64,000 bases of DNA, taken from contig JACYXH010000026.1 of the NCBI GenBank assembly GCA_026745465.1, positions 787,501 through 851,500 on the forward strand. The letters are read 5' to 3'. Positions 31,621-46,319 of this stretch are shown here, piece after piece. The notes below the pieces were generated by a model. The model saw only the letters and a program-made list of their open reading frames with translations. It was not told the DNA's origin and searched no databases. The translations under genes and the position numbers were made by a program. Source of the DNA: Lota lota (lineage: Eukaryota; Chordata; Actinopteri; Gadiformes; Lotidae). How positions within the stretch are numbered: position 1 is the stretch's first letter; each line of letters begins with the position of its first letter.

Positions 31621-33834
31621 CCGATCGGCTGGCTTTATCGTAGTCTTTAGCTAGAATCTGATTTCATGCAGTCCGTGGTTTGAACCTCTACTTCCTGGGA
31701 GGGCCGCTTCTCGTTTCTAACTTCCTGTTTAATGCTAAGTGTCTTTCTTTATCTCATACCAATGAACCACTTAAACCATTTATGGGAACCTTTGGCCCCA
31801 GCAGTGTGCAGCACTGCGTACCTCATGGGTTAGCGGTTAGCGAGCCCTAACCAGTTGCTACTGATATGGTTAGCTACTCTGTCGTACATAAATAGTAAAA
31901 TAACGTACGTAAAGCACCGATTATCTGAATGAAGCTTCGGTATAAACAACAAATACCTTCTTTCTTTTTCATTTTCTTTTATTTGTTTTTAAAATGCAAT
32001 TAATGTTTCTTAAATCAAAGCTATGAAGGAGCTTTGTATTAGCTGCTGTAGCTTCCTCGCAACACAGAAGCTAAGGCTGGTGATCTTAGAGCTCTGTATT
32101 GTGCTAACCCCTTTAGCATCCCATCCCGGTTCCCATTAGGATTGTGCTGGAGACCAGTACAATCAAATGGGAATAGTGATGCATCCAGCCAATACGGTAC
32201 GGTTGTACTGGTCACACAGGGACGGGGTTGATATCTATCGCGTTACATACGAGTACATGTGAGAGGATGTCGCTGTAGTTTACATGTTTCTACTGAAGGC
32301 CAGGTTTGCAGCTAATACAATGCAAAACATGTATAACAAAGAACTGCATGATATTCAAACTGTTGAGTATTCATGAACATCTCTTCACCATCAAACTAAT
32401 CCGATTTTGCGTGGAGAATCAGAATCCTTTATGAAACAATACTAACACGCCATGGACATTGTGGCTCACTATTCACAGCTAGCTACATTAATCCCGTGTA
32501 ACGAAATCTAAAATCCTGTCACACACGTCAGTAGGCGTTAGCTACTCCCAACCTTTCAACAACTGTTTGGAGAAGGAAAAGAAAAATGAAATCGTAGATC
32601 GATTGGCGATTATCAAAGTGTATCGACCACGTGACAAAATGAAATGGGTATATTTGAATGTTGCCTGACTTGAGTGCTGTCCGCTTGACGAATTTCCCCT
32701 TAATGGCTCTAAAAAAAAACATGGACGTACAAACCCCGGGTGTTACGTGGCTGTAGCCGTTCACGTGGCACTGAGCGGGCGAGTGAACCGGCTCGTGGGC
32801 GTGTTGGATAATTAGTTTGTTCTAAGCTGCTGCCGTGGCTGGAGGTGTGAGCGGCGCGGATGCCGTAAGACGCTCGTAATACGCTTACGTAACTGCATTG
32901 TTTCGCCGCGGAGGACAACAGCAGTGGAAGCACAGCGAGAAGAAAATAAACGGATAAAGTGAGAGCGCCGTAGACACGGTTGGTTTATAAAACCGGCTCG
33001 CCAATTATTTCACTTTCACTCCCCCCCCCCCCCCCCTTCCTTCCCCCCTTCCCTCTCTTCTGTTTGTGAACGCCAACGCTTTCGGTTACGACTTCCATTT
33101 AAAGAAGTGTCCTCCCAGAATGCACCAGAAATGTCCGACAGGCGTACGGCCCCTGCGCGTGAGGCCACATGTACACGCGCTGACAGAACGGTTCAGTGTT
33201 TAACTGCAAAACGTGTCTCCACAACCCTCGTACGGTGCGACACATTCACATTCGACTGGGAGAAGAGAGATGCCACTGCAAATGTCTATCGTATCAAAGC
33301 TGATACCTACTACATTCTGTCAGTTGGGAAGCTTCAGGTTGGAGTTGTGGAGTGGACATGCAATGTTTCAAAGGACATTCTGTCATTATTATTAACTATT
33401 TAGCCGTCACAGTCATCCAAAGCAAATAACAGTGAAAGGACCACAGGTCATTAATAGATTAAGTTGAGGCATCATACTCAAGGATTGCGACAGATAGCAC
33501 ACTGCCTAACATAAGAAGCTATGACTTATTTTTACATTTTTGGGATATCATAACATTCCATACGGGATAGTATTCCAGTTTCCCTGGCGTGACAACTTCT
33601 GCAGCTTATGATGTGCAGATAAAGTAATGGTGTGCATTCCATCGGCTCTCATCCTCTCAGGATTTGCCCCTGAGCATTTGATTTGGTTTGCCTACATGAC
33701 ATTACTCCACCACACACGCACCTAGTGTCGTTCCACGCGACGACCAGAGGACAGATCAGATCGGATGATGAAATCGCTTCGTCTCGATATCTCAAGACAT
33801 CTGTTTAGCCATAGCTAGCCGTCGTTACGGTGAA
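30401..33834. other. Spacer with (GT)n at 31562-31616 and a C run at 33021-33036; no gene recognised
   Basis: About 3.4 kb of unique sequence. Only short open frames, none with a recognisable domain or with splice sites that chain into a gene. Confidence 0.45.
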
Positions 33835-34170
33835 CAAGGACAGATGAGACGAGCCCTCTCATTGGCTGTCATCACATCTATCATCCATTCCTTGTAGAGG
33901 TTGTCAGTAAAATTACAGCTGAGACAAGGCCTCTCATTGGCTGTTATCACATCTATGAACTGTTCCTTATAAATGCCCCTGAATGGAACAATGACCGATG
34001 AGACAAAACCTCTTATTGGCTGTTTGTGTCATATCTGTGAACCGTTCCTTGTGAAGGTCCACAGTGTAAATGGCAGATGAGTCGAGGCCTCTCACTGGCT
34101 GTTATCATATATATGAGCTGTTGACAATGACCGATGAGACAAGGGGATGCTCTCATTGGCTGTAATCTAA
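33835..34170. repeat. Degenerate tandem repeat, about 70-100-bp unit with 'ctctcattggctgt'
   Basis: Five copies of 'gatgagac(a/g)a(g/a)gcc' plus 'ctctcattggctgttatcac' plus 'atctatgaactgttcctt', with variable spacing and about 75-85% similarity by eye. Each copy has one ATTGGC word, the reverse of a CCAAT box. Confidence 0.85.
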
Positions 34171-34962
34171 GCAGACACGGTGCATGAGCGTGCTGCCACT
34201 TTGATTACTCCCGGACCTCAGGACCTGCGGGCCAGAGCCAGAGCCCGGCCAGAGTCTTGTGCCGCTGCTTTGAGACCCCACTACACCGGCCCCTAGACCC
34301 TCCTCAAGTGTGGTCGTTATATTATGTAACTGAAAAGTATTTTGTCTTTTTTATTTATTATTATTATTCTATGTTTTTGTGGCTTTTCCGTTGAGGGTTA
34401 CCTGTTGTGACGGTCTCAGAGCCGCAGAGCCGATGAGCAAGGCACACGGAAATAGTGGACAGAAATGTATCCACGAAAGAGCCATGAAGGTAGTCTCTTC
34501 AGACCAACCCAGTCTCGTGAGTTCACGTTCAGTTTTCCTGACTAATCGGTCAGGCCTCTATCCCGTTGAAGGAAAACATTTGAAAAGGAATAGGACCAAT
34601 CAGCGCTCCGGGGAGGGAGTTTCACTCCATGAAGAACAAGGAGGCCTGGCGAATTAAAGAAATAATGGCGGCGCCCAAGGAAAGTGTAGAAATCGACGGA
34701 GCGATCAAACGACATAGATAAGAAATAGACAGAATAGTGAAAGAATTACAGAAATCTGCACGGAAGGCTTTTCTTCAGAGAATACTAAAATACTAGAAGG
34801 TCATCTCTCAATGAAAGAGCCCACAAAGGGTTCCTGGATCTAAGGAATCACAAAAGACACATAGCCATGAGAGACCAGAAGATGATTTGTTACATAATTG
34901 ACCCGTGTGCCTGTTTGTTTGCAAAACCTGGGGGGGAAGATTGGTAGGGGGTGCATGTAAAC

Positions 34963-35330
34963 ACTCAGGTAAACATGCATGTAAACACGCATGTAAACAC
35001 TCAGGTAAACATGCATGTAAACACTCAGGTAAACATGCATGTAAACACTCAGGTAAACATGCATGTAAACACTCAGGTAAACAGGCATGTAAACACTCAG
35101 GTAAACATGCATGTAAACACTCAGGTAAACATGCATGTAAACACTCAGGTAAACATGCATGTAAACACTCAGGTAAACACTCAGGTAAACATGCATGTAA
35201 ACACTCAGGTAAACATGCATGTAAACACTCAGGTAAACATGCATGTAAACATGCATGTAAACAGTCAGGTAAACATGCATGTAAACACTCAGGTAAACAT
35301 GCATGTAAGCGTGCATGTAAATGTGCATGT
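34963..35330. repeat. 12-bp minisatellite with alternating units gtaaacatgcat / gtaaacactcag
   Basis: About 30 units of exactly 12 bp, mostly alternating. Because 12 is a multiple of 3, open frames persist on both strands (for example repeats of CKHSGKHA or VNTQVNMH); there is no supporting start context or splice signal, so I do not call a protein. Every unit contains GTAAACA, the core of forkhead (FOX) binding sites. Confidence 0.95.
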
Positions 35331-35399
35331 CATTAACTGTGCATGTAAACGTGCATGTCATTAATGTAAACGTGCATGTCATTAACTGTGCATGACCTC

Positions 35400-36307
35400 A
35401 CTGAGTCTTCTCTTAAAATGAAAGTGATGGCTCCCTGCCTTTTAATTGACTATTCATTGAGAACTAATTCAGGGTTGAGTTCATTCAAAATTGCCCCCCC
35501 CCCCCGGGCTAGTTTCAAGCCCGTGAGTGTGCATGGCAGGCAGCCTAGTGCTACTGAGTAGTTAATGCATTGTGAGCGTAGGTTAAACGGAGAATGCACA
35601 TCACTCTGCCACATAGATACATTCATCAGTGACAAACATGTTGCCTAACATCTATCTATATATCGATTGATACATCTATATGTATATCTGTTTATCTGTC
35701 TGTCTAACTATTTATCTATCTGTCTATCTCTAACTCTATCTCTATCTGCCTGCCTGCCTGCCTGTCTGTCTGACTGTCTTAAACGCTGTGCATCATTATT
35801 TTGTAACCATGGTTACGTTGGATACTTGGCCTATTTTGTCAGGCTGACATTAATAGGGTTTCCCTCAGTGTGTCCATGTAATTTCTGCACCTGGTCTCAA
35901 GCCCTTGTGTCTGACCTCCATGCAGGATGGCATAGGGGCCAAATTCAAAATAAGAGACGGGAGAATGAATATAAAATATATATGGTCCTAGTTTTGAACC
36001 CTGTGCTACAGCAACTGAAGCCATAGTATCTAGAGTCACTGCAGGGATTCAATTCTGTTTCCATGGCGACAGTATTTGAACTAGATGATAAAACTACACC
36101 TTAAAACATTGTGGTTTTCTTTTCCTCCAAAATAGTATTTCCCCCCACTGTCAGTCTTGGCATTGACATGAATAATATTGCAATGTAATTTAATTAAAAT
36201 AAAACAAATAACATATAAGGGACTGTGGGATTGAAAGCCATGGCAGCCATGGCAGCTCACCCAGTGTTTGTATAGGACTTAGCGGCTAGGCTAGTCGCCT
36301 CCAGGGC
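35400..36307. other. Spacer with a (CTAT)/(CTGC) tetranucleotide tract at 35650-35780; no gene recognised
   Basis: Includes a C run near 35496 and a compound tetranucleotide array (tatctgtc, tgcctgcctg). No gene recognised. Confidence 0.5.
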
Positions 36308-36560
36308 AGTGTGTCTCAAATGGGGGTACGCGTACCCCTAGGGATACTTTGAAGTAATAAATAGTGTATTAAGAAAATGTACTGCATCTTCACACAATTC
36401 TGACCAATACTGCATTTGCACCACCCATTTACTGTTCACCAAACATTCCTCACATCATTTCCTCATTTATATTCATGTTCATTTCTTGCTCCCCAAAATG
36501 TTTTGCGCCAGTGAAAGGGGGGTGAAGAGATATCCCAGAGGGGGGGGGGTACATGGTAAG
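36308..36560 (+). mobile_element. hAT-like non-autonomous element, decayed
   Basis: The left end 'cagtgtgtctcaaatggggg' followed by the palindrome GGGGTACGCGTACCCC and 'gggatactttgaag' is the well-known terminus of a hAT family common in fish and other vertebrates. The interior is AT-rich with no transposase. The right end is placed near the 'gggggggtacatgg' stretch by resemblance only. Confidence 0.65.
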
Positions 36561-37367
<807 letters not shown>

Positions 37368-37751
37368 CTCAAATGCATTCGCTGACCCAATAGTGGTTGT
37401 AATTGAATTCTGATGCCTGTTATCGTAGCCTACGGTGTATTCCTATAGATTACTTGTACAGATGTATAACAACAACAACAACAACAACAACAAGGGTGGC
37501 CCGGGCTGTGCGTGATTGGTCGCAAGAAGAAATACACAAAACAATAGTAAAACTATAGCACACACAAAAAGCCCAATATATGATATAGATACCATTTAGT
37601 GGAGGTTTTTCCGAAACGTCACTCAATGTTGTGAGGGCATTCATTCGTAGCATGGGTAGCCCCAGTGGGATTGGAACCTCCAACGCCGGCGGTGTTTATG
37701 TAATGCCTTGCTCTACTCATGATGTAATGCAGCATGTAAATATTTTTGGTG

Positions 37752-37903
37752 AACTGGGGCAGGGTTCAGGATCATCGAGGTCTGGGCGTTGGAGTCCCAG
37801 CCGAAAGGTCGTCTGTTCGAACCCCGATGCCCTAACCCCTACCCGTATCTCAAACGCAAAACGATTCACAGTTTGTCACTTTGGATAGCAGCGACTGCTT
37901 TAT
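37752..37903 (+). mobile_element. Degenerate tRNA-derived SINE
   Basis: Box B-like 'tctgttcgaaccccg' (about 37812) is followed by 'tgccctaacccct' and the tail 'gtcactttggatagcagcg', 'actgcttta', the mutated form of the fish SINE tail also seen at 2640-2690. The box A region is poorly preserved. Boundaries are approximate. Confidence 0.6.
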
Positions 37904-38217
37904 CAATCCCAGACATAATTTGGTGGTTGCAGAGAGAAGGTGGGAAGGGGGCTGAGCCTGTTTAAGCGGCCCGTGGCTAAAACCGCTGGAAGCTAGCACA
38001 GTCTTATTGAGACATTAACAGGGAGGGGATTAGGGGCTAGGCTGAAAAGACATGTGGCTCTGCCCACACTCTCTAAGGCTAAAGCAGGGGGGTGGGTAGC
38101 AACAGAAGCCCTGGCTCCATCGTAGAATCTCCATCGAATGAACCCTCGCCCAATGCTGTTCATCCATCTATTATGAAAAACTCAAGTTCCCATGATTCCC
38201 TGTATATGTATATAAGA

Positions 38218-38533
38218 CAGAGACTAGCGGTTAGCTTGGAAATAGCAGATTTTTTTATTTTCTCCTGCTATGTGAGCTAGCTACATTAAGAGTTGTGTTC
38301 GACCAAGTGTTGTAGCTCTGACTGAGACTAGCGGTTAGGCTGGAAAAAGCTCAGATTTTGAAATTGACTCTTGCTATGTTGTTAGCTAGCTGCGTTAAGA
38401 GTTGTGTTTAACCGACCGTTACATCTCTTACTGAGACTATAGCGGTAAGCCTGGCAAAATCACAGATTTTGGTATGAACGCTCGCTATGTTGTTTGCTAG
38501 CTGTGTTAAGATTTGTGTTCAACCAATCCTTAT
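38218..38533. repeat. Tandem triplication, about 105-bp unit
   Basis: Three copies of a block running 'gactagcggtta', 'gctgga', 'cagattttg', 'tgctatgttg', 'tagctagctgcgttaagagt', 'tgtgtt...accaa'. Similarity is about 80% by eye. Confidence 0.82.
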
Positions 38534-40649
38534 TTTTTGTGCGTCAGCTGCATCAGGCACATGAAGTGGGCAGCACCTTCCTATCATGGCGTGACCGTGC
38601 AGGGTGAACGCTAAGTGCCACTAGAGACTGTTTTGTAGATTTGTCTTTTAAGTACACAGAGTGCCACAGCAGTAGGCCTACTTCACCAGTCAGTGAGATA
38701 AAAATCTGCCCAGCCAATGGACGTAAATATGGATGAGAAGTTGGGTTATCGCCAGAAATATATTAAAGTGGTAAAAATCTGTCCCACATATTTTTTGAAT
38801 GGTGGGCCTTAAAATTAGTAGGCCTACTATAAATATACAATATCATTGAGCAAAAAACTTGCATTGCAGATATGTTGGTATAATGATTACTGGGACACTT
38901 TTGGAGCGCTAACTATTGTATGTGTGCTAGGTTAGCATTCTGTGGTTTTCTAAAATACACTTTTGTAACTAAAATGCTATGAGTGGATATCAGTTCAATA
39001 TTATTCTAGAAGAATGCAACTACATTTTAATGAGGTTATGAGATTTAATTGGGCTATCATAACTAGAATATTTTTGACGTTTGTAGGTCCAGGCATGGCC
39101 TGATTAAGTAATTATTTTCTATATTTAGGCTTCTCAACACCTACACACCTTTTGTTCACAAAACCAGGAGTGGTTGAGTCTTTTTTACCGTGCGGTAGAT
39201 TCTGGTGTTAAGAGCCCCCATCGCAAAGGGTAACACTTTATTACAGGGCAGACATTTTTACGTAACTCTTGGCAAGGTCAGACAGCTTATCGAAAAATCT
39301 CTGCTTTAAAGACAAAAACTAGGGAATATGGACACATAAACATATAATACTAATGGCTTATTGATTTATCCGTGAGGAAATACAACTATATGTTTTCGGA
39401 ATCGTTAACATCTTGTATAAAAAAGCAGGTTTAGCTACAGAATCAAAATACTTAAACATAGTCAGTAGACAAAAGCAACCAAAATTGCTGCAGTCCAAAA
39501 TATATATTTTTCCTATTCATTTAAACCATTTTCTTCCTCATTCCTGCTTAAAAAATATCTTGGGCAGTTGCCTATATATTTAACTTTTAACTAATAGCAC
39601 GTATATTCAAGTCTATCTTCCATGTAGGCTAAGCAAGACAGACCAGAGCTATTCAAACATCTTGACACCGATAAGCGTTGGATTCTATACCATAAAGCTG
39701 GTTTATTATAATCTGCTTTGCATCATTAAATGAACATGTTCATGCTTTAAATAGTCATGGAGTAGACAGCTTGCTTTAGTTAGGCACGTGAATGTCACGG
39801 GTTAGATTGCTAAGAGTTTAGGTGACAGACTGCATTGTTGTTTTTTCCTAAAAGAAAAAGAAACGCTAAATCAATTCTGATCCGCACTCTCTCCACCGCC
39901 GGCCCACATCTGCCAGACAGTATAAGAGGGTATAACCTTTATTGCTTTCTAAAAAATAAAAAATTAAATCATACACAAGCCAATCCTGTTATAGTGGGTT
40001 TGAGTGTCGTGGGCTTTATTTTGCGAAACCACCATTTGAACTGTTTTGTAACCGCCAGAGAGGCATGTCAACAGAGGTAAACAAAGTCTGAGTCAGCTGC
40101 GATATGAAAAAGAAGAACAGAAGTGGAACATTTCGGTGGGAAACGCTTTAGTGATCTCTAGTGGTTTTAAAGGGGTATAGATCATCCTCGTATACCGCGG
40201 ATAAATGAAGGCAGGGTTTATTGCAATGCTATAATTTTATCTGACAGATTCTAGTATTTTAGTGACATGTTGGTGAATTGTTTGTGCAATTGAGCGGGGA
40301 TGTTCCAAGGGGCTGGTCTTGGGCGTAAAGAACTGGCAGCTAAAATTAAGCAGTCTACTGAAATCCACATTGGAATACTTCATCTATAAACAGAATTTAA
40401 ATCCTTAGTTTTAACAGAGCAGACAGTAAGAGAGAGAGATTGAGAGAGAGACAGCGAGAGAGAAATTGAGAGACAGTGAGAGAGAGAGTGAGGGAGAGAG
40501 AAGGGATTTAAGCATGGTCAAATACTCTAAATGCATCTTATGATTTATATGATTTCATACATCAAATCGCAATCATGGAGAAAAAACTAACAAAAAATAA
40601 ACGTCTGTTTGGATTTTGGAGACAGTTGGACAAATAAATCAGATCGCGG
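38534..40649. other. AT-rich spacer, no gene recognised
   Basis: Unique AT-rich sequence with a GA-rich patch at about 40428-40500. No exon or RNA gene recognised. Confidence 0.4.
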
Positions 40650-40776
40650 TTCAGTGTGTATATGTGTGTGTGCGTTTGTGTGTGTGTTTGTGTTTGTGAA
40701 CTGTACATTTGTATGTGTGTGTGTGTGTATGTACGTGTATCTGTGTGTGTGTGTGTGTGTGTACACTATGTTTGTA

Positions 40777-40846
<70 letters not shown>
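40650..40846. repeat. Compound (GT)n microsatellite
   Basis: GT with short interruptions, ending in an uninterrupted stretch of about 65 bp. Confidence 0.94.
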
Positions 40847-40850
<4 letters not shown>

Positions 40851-41697
40851 GGAACGTTTGTACGTTGGCTTCTTGCTCGCTCAGTCTGTTCCAGCGCCCG
40901 AGGCAGGACTCTTTCTTGCATCTTCTCCGTCAGAGAAAGCCTTCTAACGTGGACAACAGAACAACAGACTAGTGGGTGCTCACTTTGTCGGCAAAGCACA
41001 GAGTGTGCTCGGTGCATACAGTATGACATCATCCCCCAAGAGAAGACATCTTAACCTACGACACAAACCAACGAAGGCACGCCCTGACGTGGCGGAGTCG
41101 AAGCGTTTACTTTGCGCTAAACCTAGCTAGGAACCGTCGCGGATATGCTCGCTCAGCATCCATCCCAACTGTCTGACCATGTCCCCCCCGTTGCCCGGGC
41201 GACGACCCAACCGGGCGACGACCCGATGTCCTCCGCTGAGGACTACAGCCTTGGGAGGTTCTGCTGACCCCCGCGCTGTTACGAACGAAATGTTCGAACC
41301 CTCCACAATGCGATCGCAGAAAATGCGGCGCTGACCCTCGTGTGAGTGGGAACAGCCGTCCAGATGGCAGCAGGGATTCCCCCAACCCCACCCTACACCC
41401 CCTACACCCCCTACACCCCCACCTTCTCTAAGCCGAGACGTGCAGATAGAGCATGACAGGGAGGGAGAGCTTGTCTCTTTAACGATTGGAGCGTAAATGT
41501 CAAGACGACTGCAAACTGGTGTTGAAACAAATGGCTGTAACACATCTTTGCGGGTCCCAACAAAAAAAAATAAAAGCACGCAAAAATATCGATATAAGAT
41601 GATCAATATTGATGGTGTAGTCCGATCTCTGTTTGGACACATCCGTGTTTTCAAGTTCACTGCGAGTATTGTTGTTGTCTATACATTATACACTCAC

Positions 41698-41733
<36 letters not shown>

Positions 41734-42309
41734 TGTACTGTGCAAATGCAAAGAGGTCGCTGGTCCTTTTGTCGACCAAAGCGACTGATGATCATCAGTG
41801 GCTGGGACCTCCAGAAGAGGAAGAAGACCCCCAAAGTGGGAGCAGCAGCTCCGGGTAGACGAGAGCTGCCGTCTCTCTGCGTTTAGGGCAGAGCTTCTCT
41901 ATCGTGCCATCATGTGAGCACGACCCACCGGTCCAGGCTTCGGCTCTTTTATGTCAGCCAATAACAGCGAGACGAAGAAAAGCACGGCACCACCACCACC
42001 GCCCCCACACAGGGCCACAGGGCACCACCACCCGAGCAGCCATTACCAGGAGAGAGAGAGGGAGTTGCCTGGATGGGGGGGATGGGGGCGGGCGAGGGAG
42101 AGGAGAAACCCCTCGCTCTCCTGACGTTTGCTGGACTTGGCTCCTGCAGGCGTCTGCATATGCTGTCACTGGATTACACTGATCCAACATAATGCCTAAG
42201 GCCCTGCAATGATTCATAACTACAGGAGCCACCCCGGGCCTCCACCACTGGACCCGCCCCCAACACCATCTGTCACCCTGCTCTGCTGCTGGTAGGGGGG
42301 ATTAACTTC
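40847..42309. other. Spacer with (AAC)n at about 41698-41732; no gene recognised
   Basis: Moderately GC-rich. Long-ish frames (for example 41127-41660 minus, 177 codons) lack recognisable domains. 'accccctac' is repeated three times near 41388-41415. Confidence 0.4.
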
Positions 42310-42462
42310 GAGGAAGATGGTGAAAGGTTGTGGAGGTGTTGGAGGGGTGATGGTGGTGGCGGTGATGGGGGTGGTGGTGGTGATGGTGGAAGTGGTGGTA
42401 GAGGTGGCTGTGGTGGCTGTGGTGGTGGGGGGGGTGGGGGTGGTGGTGGTGGCTTGGCTGGA
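42310..42462. repeat. (GGT)n-rich G-dense tract
   Basis: GGT/GGTGAT/GGGGG words for about 150 bp; many GGG runs on the plus strand give G-quadruplex potential. The Gly/Val and Thr/Pro frames are compositional. Confidence 0.85.
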
Positions 42463-42559
42463 TGCAGGGATCGCGAGAGGAGAGGGTGGGGAAAGTGGGA
42501 CGGTGGGTTGGTCTAGTAGAGGGAGGGTTTTTTTCTGTGCTTTACATGTTCTTCGTGTT

Positions 42560-42611
42560 TTGCAGCTCCGCCTCCTTGGCTTCCGAGTACTGTGATTGGT
42601 CGGGGCGGGGC
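42560..42611. promoter_or_regulatory. Promoter-like CCAAT plus GC boxes without a recognised gene
   Basis: 'ctccgcctcc' lies 25 bp before 'tgattggtcggggcggggc' (42593-42611), which joins a reversed CCAAT box (ATTGG) to an Sp1-type GC box. This resembles a proximal promoter, but no exon on either side is recognised, so the assignment is weak. Confidence 0.3.
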
Positions 42612-44049
<1,438 letters not shown>

Positions 44050-44600
44050 AACATGTTCCTCGGCTAGGCTAACTGGACATAGCGTGTTCCTCAGCTAGGC
44101 TAACTGGACATAGCGTGTTCCTCAGCTAGGCTAACTGGACATAGCGTGTTCCTCAGCTAGGCTAACTGGACATAGCGTGTTCCTCGCCTAGCCTAACTGG
44201 ACATAGCGTGTTCCTCAGCTAGCCTAACGGGACAGAGCGTGTTCCTCGGCTAGGCTAACTGGACATAGCGTGTTCCTCAGCTAGGCTAACGGGACAGAGC
44301 GTGTTCCTCGCCTAGGCTAACTGGACATAGCGTGTTCCTCAGCTAGCCTAACGGGACAGAGCGTGTTCCTCGGCTAGGCTAACTGGACATAGCGTGTTCC
44401 TCGACTAGGCTAACGGGACTAAGTTAAAGGGACCTATCATGTTCCACGGCAAAGCTAACAGGACCTAGCATCTCCCTCGGCATATCGGCACCTAGCATGT
44501 TCCATAGCTAACAGGACCTAGCATGTTCCTTGGCTGAGCTAACTGGAACTAGCATGTTCCTCAGCTGAGCTAACAGGACCTATCTGCTCTACCAGGGCTA
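44050..44600. repeat. 31-bp minisatellite 'ggctaactggacatagcgtg'
   Basis: About 13 good copies of 'ctaggctaactggacatagc' plus 'gtgttcctcag', with two alternating variants (tggacatagcg and gggacagagcg), then several decayed copies (taacaggacctagcatgttcc) to about 44600. Confidence 0.94.
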
Positions 44601-46300
44601 AAGCCATAGTCTATCTTGGGCATAAAATACAACGGTTTTGTACAACACTGCATAATGAAGGAAACTTCATCATCAAGTGTCCGTCACAGAGATTTCAATG
44701 TTTAGGTACATCTTGTTGGTTAAACTAATACTAGTTTGATTTGTGCGATGTTTTCACTAGCTTTGTCATCAGCAAAGGAAATGTGAAACTGTGTTCTCTA
44801 CCTTTGTGTGGCCTGTATTTTCTTGCCGTATGTCAATTTTTTTTTAAATATAAATTCTCCTGCATATCATCGAAATAAGTGGCATGAGTATGTCGGTGAG
44901 TGAGTGAATGGCTTTAGTGCATTCGGAAAAGAGTCGAGGACTAATGTTTTAGACTGTATTATTATTTTTTATCCACTTTCTGCAAATTGTAAAATGTTTG
45001 TTGTTGTTTATCCTCTGTAAGCTGCGATCATTGTACTGTGTAGATTGAAGTCACCCAGCCTTTATCCCTACAACTTTCTAGTCCTAGACAAAAATAATAA
45101 TATATATATTTTTTTATAATATTAGGTTAATCAGATGCAGTCTGGTCGACCACCCGACCACCGAACTTGGCTCAACTCATGGAAGTTGTCAGTTGTCCCC
45201 ATAATGTTCTGCACATAATCGAACCAGCATCTCTGCTTTTAAACTATTGACGACCGCTGGAAAAAAAAGAAAGGAAATTGTCAACTGAAATGCATGGTTT
45301 GATTGAATATACCTAGTTGTATATATATAGTGTCGAATCTAAGCTGTTGTGTTCTGGGGTCATTAAGAGATTTTTTCCTGTGCAGAAGTGGTTGAGTGAA
45401 TCATGACTGTAACGCTGCCTCCATTCATCAAGTACCTTTATTTTTGACATTGTCTCCCGAAACAATGCTGCCAAATGAAGCCAAATTTCTGATGTTTTCT
45501 CTGTGTAACTGACGTTTAACATGTTAAACCTCATCCTTGTAATGTTTGTGTTTTTAAACAGAGATCCTTATTGTTACATTGTTGATATATGCAGATCATA
45601 CGGAGTAACAAAATAAACAAAAACAAATACATACGTTGTTGTTGTTGTTGTTTTTTTGCTGTTTTGCTTCAACAGCTACTCGTCAAAAGTTGTCATTGCA
45701 TTTCGGTGCCACATGAGGGAGCCATCCGTCATCTTTTTCCTCAAATCCACTGACTGTTGATGGACTCAAATTGTTCTCTTTCCACTAAGCATGTACACAC
45801 ACTAGCAAAACACAACAGTAATGTAGGATTTCTATTTGATTTAATTTAAATGCAGTTCAGGTAGTACTTTTTTTATTTTTGCAGCTCAATAAAGGAGTTA
45901 ATTACACATTAATTTCCATGAATGTTAACATGGACGCTAATCCCTATAAAAAAAAAAACGAATCTTGACACAATGTCTTTCTTCCCTAAAGTATAGAGCG
46001 ACACCAGGCGTCATCTCCCAGTATCACCTACCTACCCTTTAATTTGAGAAAAAAAAAAATAGTCGTCTTCAAAATATACTAATTGTTATATCAATCCAAC
46101 ATCTCGTGTTTGCATTTCTGCTTCTGCAATTTCAACAACTATAATGATGTTTCCATGAAAACCTCCCAAAAAAACAACAACGCTACAATACAGAGGAACA
46201 AATGCTCAACGCCAAATAATACTTCACTGTCTGCGGATCTGATCGGAATCGAACCCCAGTCTTTGCGCACCACGATTGTGCTACAACACTGAAGACACAC
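44601..46300. other. AT-rich spacer, no gene recognised
   Basis: Unique AT-rich DNA with short (GTT)n (45636-45650) and A runs. At 46220-46290 the minus strand has a 'tagcacaatcgtgg' box A-like and 'ggttcgattcc' box B-like pair, but too close together for a tRNA (see rejected items). Confidence 0.4.
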
Positions 46301-46319
46301 AGGAGGCGCTGCCGAAGAC

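Noticed and set aside
34905..35382. Long repetitive frames (CKHSGKHA and VNTQVNMH plus strand, YLSVYMHV minus strand) that look like a repeat protein
   Set aside because: A 12-bp repeat without stop codons is open in several frames by necessity; there is no conserved start or domain and no splice evidence.
41127..41660. 177-codon minus-strand frame
   Set aside because: No similarity to a known family that I can recognise, and low-complexity Gly/Val stretches from a CCCCTACA repeat; not supported as a gene.
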